From positions 2,728,001 to 2,792,000 of the forward strand of contig NZ_CP139558.1 of assembly GCF_034262375.1 (NCBI RefSeq): 64,000 bases of DNA, in the 5' to 3' direction. This document shows, piece by piece, positions 53,790 through 61,822 of the stretch. Both the position numbers and the translations under genes were made by a program. This stretch comes from Mucilaginibacter sabulilitoris (GTDB lineage Bacteria; Bacteroidota; Bacteroidia; Sphingobacteriales; Sphingobacteriaceae). The notes under the pieces are model-generated. The model saw only the letters and a program-made list of their open reading frames with translations. It searched no databases and was not told where the DNA came from. Each line of letters opens with the position of its first letter. The first letter of the stretch is position 1.

Positions 53790-55682
53790 ATGAGTGAAAC
53801 CGAACTTTTTGAAGCAATCCGCCGTGAAGATGTAGTGATTTTCGCGGGAGCAGGTTTTTCCCGTTATGCGGGCTACCCAACTGGAGGACAGTTAGGACAG
53901 TATTTATTTGATGCACTAACTGCTCAGGAACAAAAAAAAGTTAATGTTCATGCACCGCTCGACCATTTGGCAGAAGATATTGTTCGTTTAAAGCATGGCT
54001 CACGTGACCTATTAGACACAGTTCTTGATGGCGTGTTTACCAAACCACCTGTAAACTTGGCAGATCACGAATTGGTGGCGGCGATCCCTCACTTTAAAAC
54101 CATTATTACCACGAATTATGACACCCTTTTTGAACAGGTTTACGGTAGCGATATATCTGTAATCTTTAGAGAATCTGATATATTAAAGTGGGGCGACAAT
54201 AAACTAAATTTATTAAAGATACACGGCGACATTAGCGACAAAAGTTCGATTATCCTTACCCGTGAAGACTATTCTCTTTTTTACGGTAAAGATTACTCCT
54301 CGCCTTTTTGGGCTACAATCATAAAGGAAATTGCAACGAAAACAATCTTATTTTTAGGATATGGATATGAAGATCCCAATATATGGGCGATCTTCAAACA
54401 CGTTTATGAACACCTGGGCGACCTTCGGAAACCAGCCTATTTTGTTGGCCCCGATCAAGATGAAGAAAAAATACATTTCTTAAATTCTAAGGGCATCCAT
54501 TATCTTAATCATACCGGAGAAACATTTTTAAACGCTTTATTTAAAAATATTCAGGATAATATTTTCCGTGACATCGATGCGCAGTGGGTTAGCCCGGAAA
54601 CGTTCAGAAAATTCACGAGCAACCATAAGGTTTCAGTTACGCTAAAAGATGCTGGTGGCAGTTTTAAGGTACAATCCATTCAAGGGAGTGATGGGAAAGA
54701 AATGCACGGCAACATGAAGTTTACTTTAGGTGCACAAAGTGATTTCCCGGAACGTTACAATGCCTTTTTTAACAAGGGGCAATTTCAGGAACTTACATTG
54801 GGGCAGGAGGAACTTTCAAGTTTCCGGATGGATGTCGAAGGCTTGAAGCTATTTGGCGATGGCGAACTTAGTGAAATATCAATAAAGAAAATGCCAAAAG
54901 AAATCCCATTTGATTTGGTTTTTGCTTCCCAGGGATTGGAGATAAGAAATCTCACCGCGCACATTTTTACTGGCAAAAAATCTATTAACATTAAGACTAA
55001 AATTCACACTCTAAATTTTGAATTGACGATTAATATGTCTAATCCGGCAGACATCGATGCAAAATGGTCGATGGAACACGATGCCATATATCGTAATGTC
55101 AATGAAGAAATCGAGGTGCACCAGTTTCTGAAAAATTTCTTTGAACAAAAAGAAGTAAGCATCTATCTAAACAAAGACACTAAAATAACGAAGGCTTGCC
55201 CGACATACAACGCAGCCCATATAAAGCAAGCGGAGAATTTTTTGATTTATTTCAACGCGCTTAAAGAAGTGGAAAGAGCGTTCGGCGTAAGATTTGCACA
55301 TTTTTATGACATTGATAAGGAGTCGTCTGACGACCTTAATACGACATTGAAGGTTATTCGGGGCGAAAAGTTTGTCTTAGAAGATACCATTGAATTTTCG
55401 TTCGGTGAACTATCTTCGGAACTGCTCGGCAAGTTGGAAAATCTTAAGGACAGCAAACTTCCTTTGGAACTTTATATTAATAGTAACCGGCGAATGTTAT
55501 TGCACGGACAATCTCTTGCTATCCCGGGGGAACATATACAGGTCCCTTTGCCAAGAGTAACCAATTTAGATGAGCTTAAACAGGGGACAACAAAGAAGTT
55601 AAAAATCAAAAGTGGCTCAGGCGAAATTCACCAGTTTTTAAGAATCGAACCTTTTGCTGAAGCTTTCTTAAATCAAAGTTAA
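53790..55682 (+). CDS. SIR2-domain protein, probable NADase defence effector
   Basis: A 630-residue protein starting MSETELFEAI; a frame extension to 53748 would overlap the promoter. The N-terminal SIR2 domain (about 10-270) has GAGFS (20-24), TTNYD (107-111), the catalytic His145 in KIHGD and GYGYEDPNIW near 190, all intact. The C-terminal ~350 residues are beta-rich with no recognised domain. SIR2 proteins of this type hydrolyse NAD+ to abort phage infection. No pAgo partner or Thoeris Tir gene is adjacent. Confidence 0.88.
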   Translation: MSETELFEAIRREDVVIFAGAGFSRYAGYPTGGQLGQYLFDALTAQEQKKVNVHAPLDHLAEDIVRLKHGSRDLLDTVLDGVFTKPPVNLADHELVAAIPHFKTIITTNYDTLFEQVYGSDISVIFRESDILKWGDNKLNLLKIHGDISDKSSIILTREDYSLFYGKDYSSPFWATIIKEIATKTILFLGYGYEDPNIWAIFKHVYEHLGDLRKPAYFVGPDQDEEKIHFLNSKGIHYLNHTGETFLNALFKNIQDNIFRDIDAQWVSPETFRKFTSNHKVSVTLKDAGGSFKVQSIQGSDGKEMHGNMKFTLGAQSDFPERYNAFFNKGQFQELTLGQEELSSFRMDVEGLKLFGDGELSEISIKKMPKEIPFDLVFASQGLEIRNLTAHIFTGKKSINIKTKIHTLNFELTINMSNPADIDAKWSMEHDAIYRNVNEEIEVHQFLKNFFEQKEVSIYLNKDTKITKACPTYNAAHIKQAENFLIYFNALKEVERAFGVRFAHFYDIDKESSDDLNTTLKVIRGEKFVLEDTIEFSFGELSSELLGKLENLKDSKLPLELYINSNRRMLLHGQSLAIPGEHIQVPLPRVTNLDELKQGTTKKLKIKSGSGEIHQFLRIEPFAEAFLNQS

Positions 55683-56229
55683 TTGCATATTTAACGCCTA
55701 TCGGCAAATTACCTCACTGAAAGAAACACAACGACTTTCCCTGTCTGAAAAAAAATTAAACCCCACCTTTGATTAAAAGGGGAATCGAACCCACTTTATA
55801 CAACTCGCGACATTCCTCTTTTTCAATTTCAAAGACACTATACTCGCAATTGAGAAAGAAGGATAGGTTTGACAACAGAACCGTGAGCATTACTTCTAAC
55901 GCATCAACACCACCCGTACTTTAAGAAATTTTAGGTGGGATTGAAAATTAAAGAAAAAAGGTACGCTTTAGCTCGGAATAATAAAAGAACGAATGAATTT
56001 CAGCCGATGTGCAAAAAAATTAAGATCACCCTCCTGTGAAATTTCGCCTATTCATTTTCAAGAATTTTTGCAAACCCGCCTATTTGACCCTTATCGCTTA
56101 TAATGCTTAATTAAAGTATTATGCGAACTATAAAGTCAAGCCTGCTTTTTGGGTGATCGATTTTTATAAAATTTACCACCACTTTTTTTATTTATAATTT
56201 TTGTGATTTGTTGTCAATCTGTTTATTAG
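55683..56229. other. 547-bp intergenic region between SIR2 and the three-gene operon
   Basis: Convergent stops of the SIR2 gene and the 476-residue gene bound it. It contains a T-arm-like string GGGAATCGAACCC near 55780 (minus) and a degraded relative of the repeat word AAGAATTTTCGAAAAATCG at 56060-56085. No gene is evident. Confidence 0.5.
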
Positions 56230-57660
56230 CTATAGCTCTTTGAACTTAATAAAAATTGAAATAAAATCATCATCAAACAAATATTCTATTTGTTCAATAT
56301 TGTCCCCTAATGGAATTGGCATTACTTTATTGTATTGATCAGATACACCTGCCTTAACTTCAAATCGCAAAATTTTGCCGTTTGTACCGTCTGCGATGGT
56401 AAACTCTCCCGTAACAGGAAATGGAAAACCTACGAGATGGAGAGGAGAAAATTCTTCGCATACATATTCAAGTTGCCAGTTATTCCAATGCCAAGCGCCC
56501 TTTATGCAATCAGAGTACCAACCAATTGGGAATCCGCCAATCCAGACGAATTTTTTTATTGTACTTCCATTTTCATTGAAGTCTTGGATGCAGCAATATC
56601 CAGCATGTGCATTGTCATTTGATTGGAAAACGTCTTTAACACTTGATGCTGCATATATTTGCCTTTTTAACTCAGTTGTAATTATCTCAACGAAACGTTT
56701 TGTGCTAATATGGAATTCGGCATCTGCCCAATCAGGACGAGCATGGGTTGGAACAACATCTGGAACATTCAAATTCGGATTTGTAGGCATCGCACTAAAT
56801 ACATTCACCTGAACTACAACGTCAGTTAAAACACCTTCAGGTAAGTCTATTGGGGCGCCATTGGACGACACGCCCTTAGCATAAGAAAAAAAATGCCCAG
56901 ATAGAATACAATCCTCAGACGCTTCGAGATGGGTTATTAAGCAATAACTCTTGTGGTCCGTTTGCCATCTATTTTCCGAAGCTTTTGTTGGAAGAAATGG
57001 AAGGTTAATTTTTGCTGGGATTGTTGCTGATTTAATCTTTTTGGCAATCATATTTGTTAAAGCATTCTTGATGAGTATTGTATCATTGCCGTTAATCTTC
57101 AGAGACGACCAGATCTTTATGGGACGTGAAATCACAGGTGTCAATATCAAAGTATCATCATTTGGAGATTTCAGAGCCATTCGAACCAACAAATCCACTT
57201 TGATGAGTTGAGTAGGAATAATTCCACGATTGTCCGATAAATTTCCCTCAATATGTAATGCGATTACGTCTGTTTTCTCTTTTTTAATGCAGAAAATACC
57301 TTTCGATTCGTTTATAGATAATGAAGTTATAACAAACGATAAATTATTTTTATTAAGATCTTCACTTTCATCAAACGCACTTTGAACGGATTTTAATAAT
57401 TTCTTTTGAAGGTAATTCCAAGAAAATTTTATTATAAGCCCTCTTAGTCTTTTTGCGATTAACTTATGGAGATCAGAAACTTCGGTTTCTATTGCCATCC
57501 AAGGCTTTAAAGCGCCAAAATAAGTTTGAACTGAGAAATCAAGTTCATCCGCGAGTTTATTGATTTCAGCAACATTCTCTCGTAAAGCAGTGACTTGTTG
57601 CTTGACCTTTTGGGATTCTGCCTCGATGCGGCGAGCAATGGAAATAGGTTCATCCGGCAT
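56230..57660 (-). CDS. Hypothetical protein, 476 residues (third gene of the operon)
   Basis: An unrecognised protein without signal peptide. Residues 1-60 are a charged coiled coil (ARRIEAESQKVKQQVTALRENVAEINKLADEL). The middle has the amphipathic beta pattern RPIKIWSSLKINGNDTILIKNALTNMIAKKIKSATIPAKINLPF, recalling TULIP-type lipid-binding proteins (impression only). The C-terminal third is Trp/Gly-rich (KFVWIGGFPIGWYSD, GAWHWNNWQLEYVC). It is the last of three co-directional genes, 19 bp after the 286-residue gene. Confidence 0.7.
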   Translation of the reverse strand: MPDEPISIARRIEAESQKVKQQVTALRENVAEINKLADELDFSVQTYFGALKPWMAIETEVSDLHKLIAKRLRGLIIKFSWNYLQKKLLKSVQSAFDESEDLNKNNLSFVITSLSINESKGIFCIKKEKTDVIALHIEGNLSDNRGIIPTQLIKVDLLVRMALKSPNDDTLILTPVISRPIKIWSSLKINGNDTILIKNALTNMIAKKIKSATIPAKINLPFLPTKASENRWQTDHKSYCLITHLEASEDCILSGHFFSYAKGVSSNGAPIDLPEGVLTDVVVQVNVFSAMPTNPNLNVPDVVPTHARPDWADAEFHISTKRFVEIITTELKRQIYAASSVKDVFQSNDNAHAGYCCIQDFNENGSTIKKFVWIGGFPIGWYSDCIKGAWHWNNWQLEYVCEEFSPLHLVGFPFPVTGEFTIADGTNGKILRFEVKAGVSDQYNKVMPIPLGDNIEQIEYLFDDDFISIFIKFKEL

Positions 57661-57679
57661 TTCTCTAAATTTTAATTAA

Positions 57680-58540
57680 TTAACATGGAAAGTCTAATTC
57701 CACTAATTGATTTGCTTCGTTACTGTTCCCTGCTTGAACTTGAATATCTCTAGTTCTCCCGTTACAGCTACACTCAAATGTGTAAGTATGTTGCCCTCCA
57801 AGGCAATCTACTGTAACAGTCTTTCCTCTGCAATGCGTCGTGATTCCGTTATAGGTTTTGGTTCCGCAATCACAAATTCCACCACTTAAGGCTTTATATT
57901 TAAGTGATGGCGAGAATATGGTTGGGTTGGTTTTATATAACTTTGAAAGAAAAGAATTATTCGAAGCACCAATAGTCTGCAACATATCTGCGAAATTTGT
58001 AGCGGAAGGTTTTGAAATGGTCATGTCTGCAATGATATAAAACATGGGAGATGCTTGATTTTCAGAGCTAAACTCATAAATGACCTCGTTCACGGTAATC
58101 GAAAATTTCAACAGTTTACAAAACTGGGGGATTAATTCTGCTCCAGGCGTTTGAGGCAAGGTAACAAAAGCTACATCCAAAGGGGTAGATAAACTAAAAG
58201 TTAGAAAATCTTGTGAACTTGAAATTTTGGCAAGAAATGGCTTCGGAAATCGGATCGAAATATCAAATGAACTTTGATTTATTGATGGTTTATATTGAAG
58301 TTCAACTTCTCTCCCAACATCATTTGTCATTTTTCCCTTGTTAATATTAAACTGTTTTCTACCCAACAACAGTCTTTGTGCTGGTAATCCAATCGGCAAT
58401 AGGTCTGTAGTTTCAATTAACGTTTTTATTAAGTACGGTTTATTGACATTTAAATACTTCGAAATAAAATCCGCTCGAAACTTGTCTGCATTCTTTTTTA
58501 AATTTGCGGCCGCAAGTCTAATTATTGGAATGTCGCTCAT
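57680..58540 (-). CDS. Hypothetical protein with Cys-rich C-terminus (second gene of the operon)
   Basis: A 286-residue protein of unknown family. The N-terminal ~200 residues are mixed alpha/beta (PIIRLAAANLKKNADKFRADFISKYLN). The last ~70 residues hold a Cys cluster (GGICDCGTKTYNG, THCRGKTVTVDCLGG, FECSCNGR, DFPC) that could bind metal or form disulfides. It lies 12 bp after the Tat-signal gene and 19 bp before the 476-residue gene. Confidence 0.7.
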   Translation of the reverse strand: MSDIPIIRLAAANLKKNADKFRADFISKYLNVNKPYLIKTLIETTDLLPIGLPAQRLLLGRKQFNINKGKMTNDVGREVELQYKPSINQSSFDISIRFPKPFLAKISSSQDFLTFSLSTPLDVAFVTLPQTPGAELIPQFCKLLKFSITVNEVIYEFSSENQASPMFYIIADMTISKPSATNFADMLQTIGASNNSFLSKLYKTNPTIFSPSLKYKALSGGICDCGTKTYNGITTHCRGKTVTVDCLGGQHTYTFECSCNGRTRDIQVQAGNSNEANQLVELDFPC

Positions 58541-58552
58541 AATGTTGGGGCT

Positions 58553-58918
58553 TTAGCTGTGAATACTAACTAATTCTTTTATTGCTTTCAAATTATCCAA
58601 TATGGATTTAATGTCGTCAGGCCCACCAGTTTCAGAATTACATATATCCAAACTCTTTTGCAAGTCGGCAATTTTATTTTTAGTATCAGCGACATTTTTA
58701 AATAAAATACTGTTATCTTGAAGTCTGGAATAACATTCTGATGTAAGGGCATCAATATCATTTAACTTTTCCGTTAAAGAGTCGGAAGAAAAATCATCAA
58801 GGTTCTCAAAATTACCTATTTTTTCTGCATTGGCCTGGTGTTTGAAAAATGCTAACGCTGGGATAAAAAGGAGAGCTTTTTTAATAAAAGATCTTCTAAG
58901 TGTTTCCGAATATCTCAT
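58553..58918 (-). CDS. Small helical protein with Tat-type signal (first gene of the operon)
   Basis: A 121-residue protein beginning MRYSETLRRSFIKKALLFIPALAFFKHQANA. RRSFIKK matches the twin-arginine consensus (S/T-RR-x-F-L/I-K) followed by a hydrophobic stretch, so export in folded form is predicted. The mature ~90 residues are predicted coiled coil (SLTEKLNDIDALTSECYSRLQ, LFKNVADTKNKIADLQKSL). No homologue recognised. It is transcribed first, with two genes following at 12 and 19 bp. Confidence 0.7.
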   Translation of the reverse strand: MRYSETLRRSFIKKALLFIPALAFFKHQANAEKIGNFENLDDFSSDSLTEKLNDIDALTSECYSRLQDNSILFKNVADTKNKIADLQKSLDICNSETGGPDDIKSILDNLKAIKELVSIHS

Positions 58919-59312
58919 TTCATAAAAATTATTATTATACTTAAAATCTCGTAAATAATTAATTACTTACAGCAAATCAATTCTTAAGCCCCTGGTCTCC
59001 GTAGAAATTTTTTAAATTCAAAGAAGTACTTTATCAGTATTAAATTTTTATTGTAGCCCATCTACTCCGTTTCATACAAAGGCTTCAGAATATTTATTCT
59101 TTCCATAAGGAAAAATCAAATTATTAGGCATAGGAATATTAAGATATTAGAATATGTTCAAAATTAAAGTCCTAATTGTTAGCTATTTATATTGAAATAT
59201 TTATTGAATTTAAAAAATATTTATTGAATACCAAATACATTAATTTGATTTTTCAATTTGTTGGGTAGATTATTTCGATCCGTTACTTGAAACATTTGCG
59301 CTCGAAATGCGT

Positions 59313-59616
59313 TCAGCCTAATTCACTTAAAATATTCTTAGATTTTCCGATTTCATCCAGTATAGTTTTAAGGTCGAAGTCTAGTTTGATCGCCACAAGG
59401 TTTTCGGACGAAAATTCATGTTTATACTATTATCGTTCTGTCGCGGTTCCGTTGATTGCAAATCTTCAAAAATTCTTCCATGGTAACATCGTCATGCGAA
59501 TCTGCTACATTAGGTTGATAATATGACGCGAACGGCATTCTGATGTTTGTTGGAGGATAGGTAGCGTGCGTGTGGCCTGGTAACAATATTTGCATCATTA
59601 AATTACCTACATACAA
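59313..59616 (-). pseudogene. Degraded hypothetical gene
   Basis: Two coherent reading pieces in different frames, joined by a frameshift near 59415. The joined sequence reads about 95 residues ending ILSELG. No family identified, so this is low confidence. Confidence 0.35.
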
Positions 59617-59893
59617 GCAAAACAGATGCTGTGGAAAAACGGCTTAGTGACAACTGGCCGTTTCTGGAATAAACAAGCAAAGGACCAGGCCAAAATTATA
59701 TCAATCGGGGCAATCACTACTTTCTTCAAGCCATTATACGCTGGATAATCTTTCATAGCCATAAGCAATTTAAAACCAGCATCATATTCACTAATGTTAA
59801 TTTTGTTTACATCTCAGTCTTTCGACCCAAATCTACAGTGCTGCTGATTTATTTGCAGAATCACCTGATGATAGATATTTGCTCATCGACCCT

Positions 59894-59972
59894 AAGAATT
59901 TTCGAAAAATCGCCTATTTCAATCAATTCTTCCACAAAATGGTGCGGATTCTGCACCGTTATCCACCCATTT
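59894..59972 (+). repeat. Direct repeat copy B, candidate attachment site
   Basis: The 79-bp partner of copy A at 53034, with the identical 28-bp block at 59934-59961. A terminator follows it and the broken integrase starts 168 bp downstream, the usual place for an integrase next to its attachment site. Confidence 0.6.
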
Positions 59973-59975
59973 TCT

Positions 59976-60010
59976 AAAAGCCTTTTTACAGTAGTAAAAG
60001 GGCTTTTTTT
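59976..60010 (+). terminator. Terminator after repeat B
   Basis: AAAAGCCTTTTTAC / GTAAAAGGGCTTTT with one G.U pair and T-run. Confidence 0.7.
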
Positions 60011-60041
60011 ATGCCATCAGGGCAGATTTTCGAAAAAGATG

Positions 60042-60139
60042 GAATTCGTCAGTTGCAAGCTGATGCCTTGTGTTAAACACGAAAAACTGCCCAACTTGAC
60101 GAAAATGTTTTACAAATGTTTTACAATGGAATTCGTCAG
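60042..60139 (+). repeat. 15-bp direct repeats in the integrase leader
   Basis: ATGGAATTCGTCAGT occurs at 60042-60056 and 60125-60139; between them ATGTTTTACAAATGTTTTACA is a tandem word. These could be arm-type binding sites for the integrase (inference). Confidence 0.5.
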
Positions 60140-60140
60140 T

Positions 60141-60985
60141 ATGGGCTACAATCAAAGAAGTGGTTCTCAAACACCACAAAAAAGAAGACGGTACTTATAA
60201 TATTAAGTATCGGTTGACTCACAATCGAAAAATAACTTACATCAACACCAACTATTTTGCCGGGGAAAAGCAGCTTAAGAAAGACCTTACTGTAAAAGAC
60301 AGGTTTCTACTATCAGTCGTTTCCACAGATATCGCGAAGTACCGGATGAGAATGCTGGAGTTGGAAAGCGTATTGATATATTTGAATGTAAAGGAATTGG
60401 CAAATCGTTTAATTCAACCAGATGAAAATTTTGTTGTTGATATCGTCGCTTTTGCAAAACAATATGTAAGCGAACTATTGGAGCAGGGTAGGAAAGGGAG
60501 CTCCTATCCAATCTTGACGGTTACAAATAGTCTGTGTGATTATTTTGGAAGTCAAAAGGTTGAGATAGATCGAATAAATTCGATAATGTTGCCAGACTAT
60601 GAAAGGTACCTGCGAAAAGAAAGAAAGTTCAAACGGAAGAATAAATTAGGCAAAGATGTTAATTACGTCAGCAAGGGACTTTCCCGACTCAGGCCTGCAT
60701 AATCACATGCGTGACCTGAGGAATCTCTTCAATGCGGCAAGGAACAAGTTTAATGATGAGGACAGAGGCTTGATCAGGATTAAGCACTACCCATTTAAAA
60801 AATATAAAGTAATAGGAGCTCCGATGACTGTAAAAAGAGCATTAAGTGTCGAACAGATAATTAAAATCATTGAGTTTAAATGTAGTCCAGGTTCACGAAC
60901 AGAATTGGCAAAGGAAATTTTTCTTTTATCATTTTATCTCTGTAGCATGAACGCTAAAGATATCTATGAGCTTAAAACCTGAGTA
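60141..60985 (+). pseudogene. Tyrosine integrase (phage_int_SAM_5 type), frameshifted and truncated
   Basis: The expected start (ATG GCT ACA ATC AAA GAA) has an extra G at about 60143-60145, shifting the frame. From 60160 the reading is VVLKHHKKEDGTYNIKYRLTHNRK, the typical N-terminus. A second shift lies near 60690 (two frames, RPA stop versus SGLHNHMRDLRNLFNAARNK). Sequence resembling the family stops at MNAKDIYELKT, before the catalytic Arg/His/Arg/Tyr domain. The enzyme cannot be active. The tail after 60985 reads as another protein's end (LSNAYYELNYSS...), a deletion junction. Confidence 0.85.
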
Positions 60986-61057
60986 ATGCCTATTACGAAT
61001 TGAACTACTCTTCGGCGGTAAAGGCGATGCGTATTTTTAATCAAGCCTCTGACTTCC

Positions 61058-61300
61058 TCAAATCCTACTGTTTCCCTGAATAGCCTGTAAGCGATGTAAC
61101 TGGCCGTTTTCTTTCAGGAAACGGATGAGTTCTGCTAACCAAACATAGCTGAAGTGCTCAAGGCAAAGCAATTCTTTCGGAGCAGTATCCGTAATTTCTT
61201 TTAGCGTCTTGTAGCCCATGGCAGCGCAGGACTTTTTGAACTCTTCGATGATATCCAATTTATCAATCGATTGGTCGAGTATCTCGGAATCGGGCGTCAT
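61058..61300 (-). CDS. Small helical protein with RNA-polymerase-alpha-CTD-like region
   Basis: An 80-residue protein (MTPDSEILDQSIDKLDIIEEFKKSCAAMGYKTLKEITDTAPKELLCLEHFSYVWLAELIRFLKENGQLHRL). The helix-hairpin arrangement resembles the C-terminal domain of RNA polymerase alpha and similar proteins found on integrative elements in Bacteroidota. Function unknown; possibly DNA binding. Confidence 0.65.
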   Translation of the reverse strand: MTPDSEILDQSIDKLDIIEEFKKSCAAMGYKTLKEITDTAPKELLCLEHFSYVWLAELIRFLKENGQLHRLQAIQGNSRI

Positions 61301-61387
61301 TTAGTAAGCTAAGCAATTTGTGACTGATCATTTATGATCCATAAAGATATTTAAAATCACTCATATATGAGTATATGAAGGATAATT

Positions 61388-61795
61388 TTAATCCCAACTT
61401 CCGGAAAGTGTGATGTCCATATCTTCATTTTTGACATCCATTTCCAATGGGAAGATAATCTTATAATTGTCCATATTCATTTTTTGGCTGCTTAATAAAC
61501 CTGTGGAATCGCCGTATAACAGTACCCGGCAAGTATTTTTATAAAGCGCCTGTTTCATGGCAGAAGTTACGCCGAGCGTAACGGGCAATGGCAAATTTGA
61601 TGGATAGGCTGCAGATATGCCAATAATTCGTTGCGTATCTGCAGCATCAACGATCCTGACATAAATACGCTGTAACGGGAGGTCTTTTTTTGTATAAGCG
61701 TTTATCGTAATTGTTTTCAATTTGAAATTTTGGTCGTCTTTTCGGCAAGCAGTAATGCAAAGTGCGATGATCGCCGCCAAGGTTATATATTTCAT
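61388..61795 (-). CDS. Small lipoprotein
   Basis: A 135-residue protein with lipobox ALCITAC (Cys17). The mature part is beta-rich (KLKTITINAYTKKDLPLQRIYVRIVDAAD). It lies 27 bp downstream of the MFS gene in the same direction and may be part of the efflux operon. No family recognised. Confidence 0.75.
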   Translation of the reverse strand: MKYITLAAIIALCITACRKDDQNFKLKTITINAYTKKDLPLQRIYVRIVDAADTQRIIGISAAYPSNLPLPVTLGVTSAMKQALYKNTCRVLLYGDSTGLLSSQKMNMDNYKIIFPLEMDVKNEDMDITLSGSWD

Positions 61796-61822
61796 CTGTT
61801 TATATGGTTAAGTAAATAAATA

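Larger units (their letters stand above)
58919..60140. other. 1.2-kb largely non-coding region with a gene remnant and repeat copy B
   Basis: On the minus strand two out-of-phase pieces, 59616-59422 (MMQILLPGHTHATYPPTN... MEEFLKICNQ) and 59409-59313 (SSENLVAIKLDFDLKTILDE... ILSELG), look like one degraded gene. Copy B of the direct repeat lies at 59894-59972, and an integrase leader follows. Elsewhere nothing is evident. Confidence 0.5.

Noticed and set aside
53790..55682. SIR2 as part of a short pAgo (SPARSA) or Thoeris system
   Set aside because: No pAgo, APAZ or Tir gene is seen next to it.
55779..55793. T-arm-like GGGAATCGAACCC (minus), possible tRNA
   Set aside because: The stem does not pair over five positions and no anticodon or acceptor arms exist. 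At most a fragment left by an element.
40820..61300. CRISPR array or cas genes in the defence-like island
   Set aside because: No regularly spaced short repeats and no Cas-like protein were found.
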